DNA from: Protopterus annectens
Taxonomy: Eukaryota; Chordata; Ceratodontiformes; Protopteridae
Assembly (NCBI RefSeq): GCF_019279795.1
Contig: NC_056733.1
Span: forward strand, 1,423,705,706 to 1,423,769,705
Direction of reading: 5' to 3'
DNA length: 64,000 bases
How positions within the stretch are numbered: position 1 is the stretch's first letter; every line of letters starts with the position of its first letter. Positions 42,147 to 53,299 of this stretch are shown here, piece after piece. The notes beneath the pieces are model-generated. The model had not been told where the DNA came from, searched no databases, and worked only from the letters and a program-made list of their open reading frames with translations. A program made the position numbers and the translations under genes.

Positions 42147-42955
42147 TGTATAAGATAAAGCTTGCTTAAATGTAGAAATAGAGTTTAGTAATATGTAATC
42201 AGCATCCATACTAAATTACCATGGCTTGGAAAAGGAACCTGCTGAATGGACATTTTTCCCTTACAGACTCAAACAGGATGTATGCAAGAGCAAAAATACA
42301 AAATCTGCTTTTAAAGAATGGACATTTTCCTTACAGACTCAAACAGGATGTATGCAAGAACAAAAATGCAAAATCTGCTTTTAAAGAACACTGACATGTT
42401 ATTCTGCATATAAAAAATGGACACAATATGTTTCCTAAAATAACAGGATGGACACAATATGTTTCCTAAAACAACAGGATATGTTTATGACACTGTGACA
42501 ATGTGTTTTCTCAAAAATATGTTTTCTGCATGGAAAACAGGATATGCTTATCAGCATTGACACAAGAACATATATTTTTATACACAGATCCAAATAGAAT
42601 ACAGAACAATGTGTTTCCTCAAAAATATGTTTTTCTACATGGACATCAGGACACTGTTACAGGATATTCACACTGTCAGAAAAGCTGGTCTCTTACAAGA
42701 CATTGTTAAACAAGGAAGTTTAGTATTGTTTCTACAGGATAAGCAATTCTCCAAAATATGTTTATGCATGACTAAAAACTGTATATAAAGAGCTGTATAA
42801 ATCCAGTTATTTTAGAGGTATGGTAGGGACTCATGTGTCCTAAGGTAAATTTTATATCTCTCACATCATCTGTACTATATGAGAAGTAAAGTTGGAACAG
42901 TACTTTTAAGCTGCAATGTGGTTCCGTTTGATTTATTATAAAAAGTTAATTGTTA
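42147..42955 (+). repeat. Putative retroviral 3' LTR
   Basis: It follows env directly and has LTR-like order: tandem direct repeats that could be U3 enhancers (42247-42479), a TATA box (tatataaa, 42782-42789) and an AGTAAA polyadenylation variant (42895-42900) about 105 bp later. Exact TG...CA ends and a polypurine tract could not be fixed, and no matching 5' LTR is in the window, so the boundaries are estimates. Confidence 0.45.
42247..42479. repeat. Tandem repeats in putative U3 (72 bp x2 and 31 bp x2)
   Basis: tggacattttccttacagac... recurs with a 72-bp period (42247-42318 and 42319-42388). tggacacaatatgtttccta... recurs with a 31-bp period (42418-42448 and 42449-42479). The aacagga element also recurs through this region. 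Duplicated enhancers are common in retroviral U3. Confidence 0.85.
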
Positions 42956-44103
42956 CTGCTCTCTAAAGTTGATGCTGCAAAGTATATTCTCTCATCAGTG
43001 TACATTCTGCAAGTTTCTGTATGCAACAGACTGTGAATGAAAATATAACCAGACTTTGAATTTTAGCAGAATCCAGCCAGCAAGACTGAGTGTCTTAAGA
43101 ACACTTCAAATCCATCACACCAAGCAGTAAGCAGCTCCATGTAATTTTTTCATACATGATAACAATAGGCTAATGGTATATAAATATAGGGACTTTCTAT
43201 ATAGCTCTTTAGGGCATTGGCCTACACTATACAAGTGATTATTTTGGTAACAGGGATCTGTATAGTCTTTGTAGGACAACAGACACAAGTACTCAGATAT
43301 AGGATATCATCTTCTAACTATCACTAGGTTATTATTTATGACCATTACTATTATGAACAAGCTCTATTAGAAAGTTTATTATTTATGATCACTAGTATTA
43401 TGAATAAGTTCCATTAGAAAGTTTAATAACCTAAATGATGGTTTGGACTTTTATTGAAATATTATATAGAACCTGTAGCCCATATGGATGTTTTTTGACC
43501 TTATATAACTTTTTATCTCATGTATGATGGGAAATTAGTACTGGTGTCATCAATAAGTCGCACCTTGGGCTTTGGCATATACAATATAAATAACGTTTTC
43601 TGTCATGGATTTTTTGCACTTCTCCTGAAGGATAGTGACGATTAGTCACACCTAAGTGTGTAGAAATTGTTGAACTTCAATCAGGCTACTACACACAACC
43701 ATTGTTAGTAAAAGGTCTATTTGGAAGTTTTGTTAAACCGTACTAGGGATATACATCAACTTTAGGTTATATTTGACAACCTAAGGACTATAAGTAGTCT
43801 AAGGGATGGATGGGTCTGGGATTTTCTGGTTCTATGACTTTGGAGTATTGCTGTCCTTCGACTGATATCGATATTGTAACTGAGATATTATTATATTTTT
43901 AGAAAAATATATACATGTCCTTTGATACTAGTAAGTGCCTACACTTATTAGATAAGAATATTGAGTATCTGTGCTCATAGAGGGCCAATTCCTTTGTTTA
44001 TTCAGGAGCATTACTAAACTCATTACATAATATTTTGTGACTTTTTTATTTTTGTATACATTATTGTGGACACTAACAAATATGGATCTGGAGAACATTC
44101 TTC
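42956..44103 (+). other. PLE 2 5' region upstream of its ORF, with a 47-bp tandem repeat
   Basis: Non-coding AT-rich sequence. A 47-bp unit beginning ttattatttatga is tandemly duplicated at 43329-43375 and 43376-43422 with a few mismatches. A hairpin gtgacgattagtcac lies at 43634-43648. The ORF begins at 44104. Confidence 0.55.
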
Positions 44104-44767
44104 ATGGATTATGTGCCAATAAGGGATGATATTGGAGTTTTCGGGATAGATATCATGCCAGGCAATAATCAGAATGGCTCCTTGAATAATCCTTCTAATG
44201 GATGTGATATGGCCTTCAATAAATTAGGTAAGGGCATGAAGAATTTGAGAGCAAATATTTGGCATCTTAGACTATTTCAAGTATATATAAATAGGGACAT
44301 AGCTCCAAGAGGCCTGAGAATTCGTTTACCACCTTTAGTTTGTAGATCTGAAGAGAGACTGACTAAAGAATGGAACGTGGTACTACAACAAGCCTCCATG
44401 ATGTTTGTTAAGGTACTTGCTTCATATTATGAAAGAATGGTCAACACTAACTTAACTGAGGTGAAAACAGTTTGTGAGGAATGCAAAAAGTATGAATCCC
44501 TACCCATATATGCAGCTTCTGTGAACAAACTCTCTAAGGAATTGGCGACCTATGAAAAACAGACTAGGGAGAGAAAAATTAAGAAATTTAATTACTGATT
44601 ATCAAAGGGGACGTCCGTTTGAATCTTTTAGATCAGTAAGGTTTATGGATACCAGTCAGGGGACAGCAAACAATAGACCCAGGAAGAGACCTAGATATAT
44701 CCTCAAGACCAATGACAGGTCTTTCATTAGTACCATCAGGGGAGGAATCCTCCTATATGGAAAATGA
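44104..44767 (+). pseudogene. PLE 2 ORF, N-terminal region
   Basis: The frame 44104-44598 (164 codons) is rich in charged residues (LRANIWHLRLFQVYINRDIA, PRGLRIRLPPLV, LYEKQTRERKIKKFNY-like end), then shifts to 44552-44767 with YQRGRPFESFRSVRF and RPRKRPRYIL. PLEs have a poorly conserved basic N-terminal part before the RT, and position and orientation match that. I recognise no specific domain. One frameshift is needed between the two pieces. Confidence 0.6.
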
Positions 44768-44919
44768 CAGTGTTAGTTAAAGGGAGTTACCTATCTGTAA
44801 AACATCCAATGCATCACACCCTTTAGACATGGAAAGAGGCGGCGGGGAGGCCACAAACACAAGCATGAGTATAAGAACAAACTCTGTGGAAGGGTTGATA
44901 CAGATACTTCTGAAATAAT

Positions 44920-47147
44920 TGATAATGTCTATAGGAATGTGTTGAATTTATCTGATGTAATACTCACATAAACGAACAAGAACAACTAGTTAATAAAGGT
45001 CTTGGATTTGTACCTGGGTTTTTCTCTGAAGAGTATAATATAGTTTCTGATGTAATATGTTTTTGTCGTAACCTAAATCTTAAATTATTTTTTTCAGATA
45101 AAACCTCTCAAAGATCCAATGAATTCAGATTTCATAAATCTGAATTCCAACCACCCATGAACATGTATCCATTTTTCTACAATCGGTACTTGGAGATCTA
45201 CACTTTCCACACAGGGAATCATGTATTATGGGTCAAAACATATCCCCCTCTGAAAAGATGGCTATGGATGAACTAAGGAAGAATCATAACATTGCCATTC
45301 TACCAGCTGACAAAGGAGGGGTGGTTGTGGTTATGAATATGGGATATTACTTGAATGAGGGCAGGGGACAACTTGCCAATACTAGATGCTACATGTATAT
45401 GTCTATTGATCCAACTCCTGTATTCAAGAAAGAAATAGATACTTTTCTGAATCAAGCTGAGGAGGAAGGTATCATTACCAAGAGTACAGTGAAACATCTA
45501 ATGGTTACAGACCCACAAAAACAAATTCTTTATCTTCTCCCTAAGATTCATAAATCAATTTCGAAACCCCCTGGAAGACCAACTGTGTCCGGCATTGGTT
45601 CCTTGATGGAACCTCTATCGTTTTTTCTCACACAATATTTGAAACCTTTGCTTACCTTTGTTAGGGCCAGATTACAGGATACAACTTCTTCAAATAATAC
45701 AGGATACACAAGTGGAGCCGGGCTGGCTCATGTGTACTCTGGATGTGAAATCCTTATATACTAGCATACCTCATTGGGCTGGTCTACAGGCTTTGCAGTA
45801 CTGGCTTGAACATTCAGCTCTATATCCACCTAGATTTAACACACTGTTAGTAATGCATGGCAGAACATGTACTAAACAAAAATGTTTTTCATTTCCAGGG
45901 AGAGTGCTATTGGTAACTTCAGGGTACTGCTATGGGAGCATCTTTTGCTCCCATACAGATCTATTCATGGCATTTTTTGAAGAATGTATGATCTACAATC
46001 TGCTCCATAACCTGTATATGGTAGAGATAGATATCTGGTGCAGATATCTGGATGATTGCTGGATGGTGTGGCGTGCAAATGAGACATATCTACAGGAGTT
46101 TGTGGAATATTTGAATGGAAACATATGGGGCATAGAGTTTACTGTAACATCAAATCAGGATACTATTGATTTTTTGGATGTTAAAGTCTATAGGAATGAA
46201 GATCATACTTTAAATACTAAGACCTATTGGAAATATCCACAGTACAACTCCATGCGTCGAGTATGCATCCACGTCACACCATCCGGAACGTACCCAAATC
46301 TCAATTTATGCGCATCAAACGTACCAGCTCATTAGAACAAGATTTTGATCAAGCCAAACTAGATCTTTATAACAGGTTTATGGAAAGGGGCTATAGAGAA
46401 TCAGACATACTCAGAGCAAATGAATTGTCCACCAGTCAGGATAGGAATACATTATTAGAATACAGGAAACGAGAAACCACAAAGGCGGAGCCTATCCTAA
46501 GGTTTGTAACAACATATGGACAAAATCACAATGTTATTAGGAATATTTTGGATACCCATTGGAACAAACTTCTGGCAAATGAGGAATTAAGAGGACTTTT
46601 AGGTCCCAAATGTCAGTTTTCATACAGACGTGGCAAAACATTGGGTGCCCTACTCTCTCATTATAAGCATAAGGAAAGTGGGGGTGCAATATACAAACAA
46701 ATGACCATAACTGGAGATCAACTTTTGGGCACTTTTCCATGTGGACACTGTGGGTCATGCCAACAAGTAAGTAAATTTAAACAATTTAGCAGTGCCAGTA
46801 CTAGTAGGGTTTACGATTTAAGAGTCTTTGGCAACTGCAGTAGCAGTTGGATTGTGTATTTAGCCACCTGCCAATGTTCAGCTTTTTATGTTGGCCAAAC
46901 TTCTTGCTCACTTAGAACTCGAATGAATGGACACAAAAGTGACATCTGAAACAAAAAAGAAACTAATGCCCTCTACAGATATACTATTAAACACACCAAT
47001 GCCAAGTTTATCTTTATGATTATAGACAAAATCACAGGGGATAGAAGTAATCAGCAAGGTTGGCACAGTATCTTAAACCATAAAGAAAAATATTGGATCA
47101 TTAATCTTGGGGCATTATTTCCTCCAGGTCTTAATGATCATTTGTAA
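44920..47147 (+). pseudogene. PLE 2 reverse transcriptase and GIY-YIG endonuclease
   Basis: The order is NLSDVIL (about 44945), GLGFVPGFF, ILPADKGGVVVVMN (45298-45340), LYLLPKIHKSISKPPGRPTV with SGIGS (45528-45602), TLDVKSLYTSIPH (45737-45775), GTAMGASFAP in a shifted frame (45923-45952) and YLDD (46045-46056), then DFLDVKVYRNEDH. The frame 46227-46949 adds FPCGHCGSCQQV, a CxxCxxC finger, and IVYLATC...FYVGQTSCSLRTRMNGH, the GIY-YIG nuclease. After a stop at 46948 the C-terminus continues to WIINLGALFPPGLND and ends at 47147. At least four frame changes make it inactive. Confidence 0.85.
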
Positions 47148-47170
47148 TAGTTTTGGGGATGTTAGGCACA

Positions 47171-47600
47171 GGAGGTGAATCCATTGGCTATTGGTAGCAG
47201 TTGGTCCAGAATTTTTTGAAATCTCAATATGTTTATGAGCATATAAATATCTATATATGGTTGAACATGTTTTCAAATTAATTATTTAATGTACCAGGTT
47301 TTACTTGACATGCAAATAACTTATACTTTGGGTTAGAAAAAGGGACCACCACATGATTTATGACTGTAAGATAACATGTTACCATATATATAGGAGGTGA
47401 ATCCATTGGCTATTGGTAGCCGTGGGTCCAAAATTTTATGAAATCTCAATATGTTTAGGAGTGTGCATATATACAGATATATGGTAAAACATGTTTCCAA
47501 ATTAATTATTTCATGTACCAAGATTCTTTACTTGGCATGTAAATAATATAATTTTTTTGGGGTTAAAAGGGAACCCTATGAGACTTATGTTCTTTTGGAT
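47171..47600 (+). repeat. PLE 2 3' tandem repeat, about 222 bp x2
   Basis: ggaggtgaatccattggcta starts at 47171 and again at 47393. Both units run through aatctcaatatgttta, aattaattatt and a terminal aacatgttaccatatat, which occurs a third time at 47601 inside the right pseudo-LTR. The pseudo-LTR start may thus be part of the array. Confidence 0.8.
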
Positions 47601-48136
47601 AACATGTTACCATATATCAAATACATACATATATGTATATAATTTTCTATCCTTTACCCTCTGGATATATATTACTTGTTTTTTTACACTGTAATATATA
47701 TAGGATATGCTTGTGATATTCTATGTTTGGCATTGGAATTATGGAATATGTGCCTATATGTAGAATTAGATAAGTAATAATGTACTTTAATATATTTACT
47801 CATATTTACAGATTTGGGTTATATATTTTATTTCATTATTTTATGTAATGTTTGATTATGTCTTGTACATTATTATTAACATTGTGATGCAAATTTTGAT
47901 GCCTATTGCTTACTTGGTTGCTTGAATTATTCTGTTGGATCATACCATGTTTTCCATTGGTTGGGGCTATGTATAAATATTCACTATTCACATTGGATGG
48001 AAAATTCTATTCACTGATGAAGGCTGGTTAGCCGAAACCAGTTTGAACAAGAAATCTAAAATGGATACTCAAACATTTTCTATTTACCTTGGATTCTAGT
48101 GTTTTAGTATTGCGATCGCTGGCCGTTGGTGTATGA
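47588..48136 (+). repeat. PLE 2 right pseudo-LTR
   Basis: A direct copy of 33738-34292. It ends with gtgtatgat, directly abutting taagatgaaattgt, the start of the right 2.55-kb duplicate. Differences from the left copy are scattered substitutions and small indels; the aataaa in the left copy (ctcaataaacatttt) is deleted here. Confidence 0.85.
48010..48047 (+). ncRNA. Hammerhead-ribozyme-like motif, right copy
   Basis: The same core as at 34162-34200: CTGATGA (48014-48020), stem II GGCT/AGCC, GAAA (48034-48037) and the TTCA/TGAA stem I start. Stem III is weakened because ACCGGT has become ACCAGT, so this copy looks less able to fold. Confidence 0.4.
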
Positions 48137-49458
48137 TAAGATGAAATTGTACCGGAGATGAGAAGGTAAGGTTGAATCAAGTAACAAGAGCATGTTGGTC
48201 AGTCAGGTTTAGTACAGCGGCACATCCAATGTGTTTTGAGGAAGAGCTTGAGTTTATTTTTAAACAGAGTAATAAAGGGAAGTGTGGAAAGTTCGGAGGG
48301 AAGTAGGTTCCAGGTTTTTCCAACAGTATTAGAGAAGAGAGTCTCCAGCTCTATTGTTTGATTTATTGATATTGACAAGAAGTTTTTGTGAAGATCTTAG
48401 GGAATTCAGGTTATAGTAGGGGTGAATAAGGTTAGATAGGATGGGTGTCTTGGCAGTTTTATAAAGTATTTTATGGACGATGGCCAGTTGATTAAATTTC
48501 AGCTGCTGCTGTAATTCAAGCCACCCTAGATGCTTTAGATTAATACAGTGGTGTGTTCTGAAAGGGTTACTTTGGCAAACCTGGCTATATTACTGTAGGA
48601 GTTTTCTAGTTTGTTAAGGTTATTTTTTGACAGATTAGTAAATATGGGTGAAGCATAAAGAAGGGTAGAGATTAGATAGGTGTGGGCAATAGTTATTCTA
48701 GTTGCAGGAGTGAGGAAGGGTTTGATCCTGTAAAGAGAGCCTATTTTTTTATTAATAGTTTTCAAAGTGTTGTTGATAAGGGTGTCAAAGTTAAGGTTGT
48801 TGTCTATGGTGATACCTAGCAGTTTGGTAGTAAGATCTTGGGATATAAGAGTACCATTATTGGATGTTACAGTGAAGTCTATTGGGGGAGATTTACTGGT
48901 AGGTGTAAAAAGGAGAAGTTTAGTTTTTTTAGGGTTTAGTAGGAAACAACGTTTTGTAAACCATAGTTCTACAGAGTTAAATACGTCTTGTGTAAGGGAG
49001 TGACGTTCTGATACAGATGTGGCTGAGCATATAAGTGTAGAGTCATCTGCATACTGTATGCATGTAGCTTGGGGAACTACCTGGTGAAAGTCATTGATGA
49101 ATATAGAAAACAGGAGGGGAGCCAAGTATGGACCTTTGAGGGACACCAATGTTAACAGGTAGATGGGTAGAAAGAATGGTGTTCCAGAGCACAGCTTGAT
49201 GTCTGTTATTTAAGTAGGATTGGAACCATTTTATAGCTAGTATGTCAAGTGACAGAGATTTGAAAATGTTTATGAGTATATTGTGATTTACCATGTCGAA
49301 AGCCTTGGACAGGTCAATGAAAAGTGCAGAGGAAAGCATGTTAAGGTTACGGTCTTTGTTGATGGTGTCCATAAAGGAAAGGAGGGCAGTAGTAGTGCTA
49401 TGGGAAGGTCTGAAACCATGTTGGGAGTTGGAAAGCAGGTTATTTTGGAGAATCATCT
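48137..49458 (-). mobile_element. L2-like LINE fragment, right copy
   Basis: The minus-strand frame 49149-48535 (204 codons) holds LLFSIFINDFHQVVP, the catalytic QYADDSTLI (49041-49053), LNPKKTKLLLF, TKLLGITIDNNLNFD and YASPIFTNLSKNNLNKLE. The upstream frame 49456-49091 has SALFIDLSKAFDMVNHNIL. One frame change near 49100 separates them. It is cut at its 3' side by the PLE (48136) and lacks the 3' UTR end found in the left copy. Its RT core is better preserved than the left copy's. Confidence 0.83.
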
Positions 49459-50700
49459 AAACTATATTAAAGGTTATGACACCCTAATCATCTAGACTAT
49501 ATTAAAAGTTATGACACCCTAATTCACCAACAACTTCAGTTTTAGAACAGCAGCATATTCATTAACTGAGTGTACTCAAATATGGAAAAATGCCTACTTA
49601 AAATCAGGCTTCCTGGAGCAGAACACGCTTAACCAAAAACTCTCCTGTTGTGTTGTTCACGTGAAGTCATAATTTCGTTTAAAAGTTATTTGAACAAAAC
49701 CTGAAAAGCAACTGCATACTCTAAAAACATGACAGTCATCCCTACACAAAGTAAAAACATCGAAGACAGTAAGTACATTTTCTAAAATCTTCAGACTTAT
49801 TTGGAATTGGAAAATTACCAATAACTTAATCAACTGCACTAAAACATTAATAATCCTGCTACAGGTTCTCCATAATGACTTGACAAAAATCTTTAACAAT
49901 TAGGGATCCACTTTGCAACCCATTCCTTGCAGTCAAAAATAAAAGATATTTAGTGGTCTTACCAAACATAATAATGCAGAAGGTCAGATGGTAGTGGATT
50001 TTGTGAAAAGGATGGACATGGCTGTGGTGAATACGTATTTTAAAAAGAGGGAGGAGCATAGGGTGACATACAAGAGTGGAGGAAGATGCACACAGGTGGA
50101 TTACATCTTATGTAGGAGGGCCAGTTTGAAGGAGGTTGAAGACTGTAAAGTGGTGACCAGGGAAAGTGTAGTTAGGCAGCATAGGATGGTGGTTTGTAGG
50201 ATGAAGTTTGTGACCAAGAGGAGGAGGAGGAGTGTGAGGGCAGCACCAGGGATCAAATGGTGGAAATTGAAAAAGGGTAATTGTGAGGTGGAGTTCAGGG
50301 ATGAGTTAAGACAGGCACTGGGTGGCAGTGAAGAGTTACCAAATAGCTGGGTAACTACAGCAGAGCTAGTAAGGGAGACGGCTAGAAAGGTGCTTGGTAT
50401 TACGTCTGGACAGAAGAAGGATGACAAGGAGACATGGTGGTGGAATGAGGAAGTACAGGAGAGTATAGAGAGAAAGAGGTTGGCAAAGAAGAAGTGGGAT
50501 TGTCAGAGAGATGAAGAAAGTAGACAGGAGTATAAGGAGATGAGGTGCATGGCAAAGAGAGAGGTGGCTAAGGATAAGGCATATGAAAAGTTGTATGAAA
50601 GGTTGGACACTAAGGAGGGAGATAAAGACCTGTACCGATTGGCTAGACAGAGGGACCGAGCTAGTAAAGATGTGCAGCAGGTAAGGGTGATAAAGGATAA
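48137..50700. repeat. 2.55-kb direct duplication, right copy
   Basis: A 2,564-bp counterpart of 31183-33737 containing the same L2, 35-bp doublet, spacer and RTE pieces in the same order and orientation. It continues on the right into the rest of the RTE. On the left it begins abruptly in the middle of the L2 3' UTR, at the PLE boundary. Confidence 0.9.
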
Positions 50701-52331
50701 CGAGGGAGACATACTCACAAGTGAGGAGAGTGTGTTGAGGAGCTGGAAAGAGTACTTTGAGGGGTTGATGAATAAAGAGAATGAGAGGGAGAGAAGGTTG
50801 GATGATGTGGGGATATTGAATCATGAAGTGCAATGGATTAGCAAGGAGGAAGTAAGGATAGCTATGAAGAGGATGAAGAATGGAAAGGCTGTTGGTCCAG
50901 ATGACATACCTGTGAAAGCATGGAGGTGTTGAGGTGAAATGGCAGTGGAGTTTTTAACCAGATTGTTTAATGAAATCTTGGAAAGTGAGAGGATGCCTGA
51001 GGAATGGAGAAGTAGTGTTTTGGTACCGATTTTTTTTTAAGAATAAGGGTGATGTGCAGAGCTGCAGTAACTACAGGGGGATTAAATTGAACAGTCACAG
51101 CATGAAGTTATGGGAAAGAGAAGTGGAAGCTAGGTTAAGAAGGGACGTGATGATTAGTGATCAGCAGTATGGTTTCATACCAGGAAAGAGCACTACAGAT
51201 GTGATGTTTGCTCTGAGAGTGTTGATGGAGAAGTACAGAGAAGGTCAGAAGGAGTTGCATTGTGTTTTTGTAGACTTAAGAGGAAGCATATGACAGGGTG
51301 CCTAGAGTGGAGTTGTGGGTATTGTATGAGGAAGTCGGGAGTGTCAGAGAAGTATGTAAGAGTGGTACAGGATATGTACGAGTGTAGTGTGACAGTGGTG
51401 AGGTCTGAAGTGGGAGTGACGGATGCGATTAAGGTGGAGGTGGGATTACATCAAGGATCAGCTCTGAGCCCTTTCTTATTTGCAATGGTGATAGACAGGT
51501 TGACAGATGAGATCAGACAGGAGTCCCCGTGGACCATGATGTTTGCAGATGACATTGTGATCTGTAGTGAGAGTAGGGAACAGGTGGAGATGACCCTGGA
51601 GAGATGGAGATATGCTCTAGAGAGAAGAGGAATGAAGGTCAGCAGGACTAAGACAGAATATATGTGTGTGAATGAGAGGGAGGATAGAGAAATGGTGAGG
51701 ATGCAAGGAGTAGAGGTGGTGAAGGTGGATAAGTTTAAATACTTGGGATCAATAGTTCAGAGTAATGGTGAGTGTGGAAGAGAGGTGAAGAAGAGATTAC
51801 AGGCAGGATGGAGTGGGTGGAGAAGAGTGTCAGGAGTGATTTGTGACAGACTAGTACCAGTAAGAGTGAAAGGGAAGGTCTACAAGAGGGTAGTGAGACC
51901 AGCTATGTTACATGGGTTGGAGACAGTGGCATTGACAAAAAGGCAGGAGTTTGTGGCAGAGTTAAAGATGTTAAGATTTGTACTGGTGTGACGAGGGTGG
52001 ACAGGATTAGGAATAAGTATATTAGAGGGTCAGCCCAGGTTGGAAGGTTTGGAGACAAAGCCAGAGAGGTAAGATTATGTTGGTTTGGACATGTGCTAAG
52101 GAGGGATGCTGAGTATATCAGGAAAAAAAATGCTAAGGATGAAGATACCAGGTAACAGGAAAAGAGGAAGGCCTAAGATGAGGTTTATGGATGTGGTGAG
52201 AGAGGACATGCAGGTGGTTGGTGTGACAGAGCAAGATGCAGAGGACAGGAAGAAATGGAAACAGATGATTCGCTGTGGTGACCCCTAATCGGAACAGCCG
52301 AAAGAAGATGATGATGATGATGATGACGACC
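49975..52331 (+). mobile_element. RTE/BovB-type LINE, 5'-truncated, with microsatellite tail
   Basis: The frame 49988-50932 (314 codons) holds the endonuclease end and RT linker (VNTYFKKREEHRVTYKSGG, KSWKEYFEGLMNKEN, KNGKAVGPDDIPVKAW). After a stop and a T-run frameshift near 51030 come NYRGIKL, QYGFIPGKSTTDVMFALR and CVFVDL. The palm is in 51260-51991: HQGSALSPFLFAMVIDRL, MFADDIVICSESREQ (51541 on), RTKTEYMCVNE and KYLGSIVQ. The 3' end is cgctgtggtgacccctaatc, gccgaaag and (gat)n at about 52307-52330, the usual RTE tail. At least three lesions are present. Confidence 0.88.
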
Positions 52332-53299
52332 AGAGAAGCACCTCAACTTTAACCAACGTACAGAAAAAAAGTCAACAAACAGACTGTTAAGCCCACTCGC
52401 CAGGGAAGCAAGGAAAGCAATGACTATAAATGTCTTAGTTTTTAGAATAAAATAATGTCCTACTGCAAACAGTAACATGTTGAGTTGTATATTTAGCAGA
52501 CAACACAGAATATCAGTGATTAACACTCAAAGGCCAACTTGCTACTATTTAATAACAGGGTCACCTTTCTAGTCTTTGAATTGTTCTGTATCAACCACTG
52601 CTCCCCACTAAAGCAACCAATCGTCACCCGCACTCTACATAACAAAAATGGCACCCTTTTTGAAAGCCTCTATTTATCTGAGACTAGCAGTAATGACCAT
52701 TTACAAACTGCTTCTGTTATTGGAATGGTGCCTAACAAAATGTTGGAAAATTAAATGATTTATTCTCTCTTCTACCCGCAAATTATAGGATACCTAAAAG
52801 CAAAACTTATGCATACCTGACTCCATGACAAATGACAGCTGTTCTGGTATTTTAACACCTTAGAAGCACAATCTGACAAATGTATTACTGAACATTGTTG
52901 TAGCCAAGAGTTAATGCGAAAGATAAATGAACGGAACGGATGGTGAAGAGTAAGAGAATAACAGTCCCAACTTATTGTGAAAAAGACAAGTCAGTTTGAA
53001 ACAAAGCCTATCAGTTATTCATCTTTTTCATGGTTGACATCTGCTGGATCTTGGAGACTCCACCAGTGCACCTATAATCAGTAACACTGTCTTGGGAGAA
53101 CACTTCAGCTAAGACAGACGTGTGAATAATGTAAGGAAATCATATTTATGAGACAGGCTTTTGCATTTTAAGAATTGCAAAAATGCAAAAGAAGGTAATT
53201 CATTAAACTTGGGATGCAGCAATCTCACAATTACTTATGCTGAAGTGAAGAGGAAGAAAAGAAGCCCTCACAGAAAAAGACATTTTTAAGACATTTTTG
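52332..53299. other. Non-coding DNA right of the RTE
   Basis: No coding or repeat signal recognised. It contains the unduplicated sequence that lies beyond the RTE insertion. Confidence 0.55.

Larger units (their letters stand above)
33738..48136 (+). mobile_element. Penelope-like element 2 with nested DIRS and retroviral insertions
   Basis: Direct pseudo-LTR copies (33738-34292 and 47588-48136) bound 14.4 kb. The PLE's own sequence is 33738-34846, 40374 to about 40990 and about 42956-48136. The ORF region (44104-47147) carries RT and GIY-YIG domains on the plus strand. DIRS element 4 fills 34847-40373, and a retroviral env plus putative LTR fills roughly 40991-42955. The whole is flanked by the 2.55-kb duplication. 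Pseudo-LTRs and a hammerhead-like motif agree with what is known of PLEs. Confidence 0.82.

Noticed and set aside
42247-42479. CRISPR-like direct repeats
   Set aside because: The units are adjacent with no spacers and lie in a vertebrate LTR-like region.
43634-43648. Hairpin gtgac-gatta-gtcac as a third hammerhead
   Set aside because: The CTGATGA core is absent (cctgaaggat instead) and GAAA is missing, so it is only a small inverted repeat.
31183-50700. The 2.55-kb direct repeats as LTRs of one huge element
   Set aside because: They contain truncated L2 and RTE LINEs on opposite strands and continue into different flanks, so they are duplicated host sequence and not terminal repeats.
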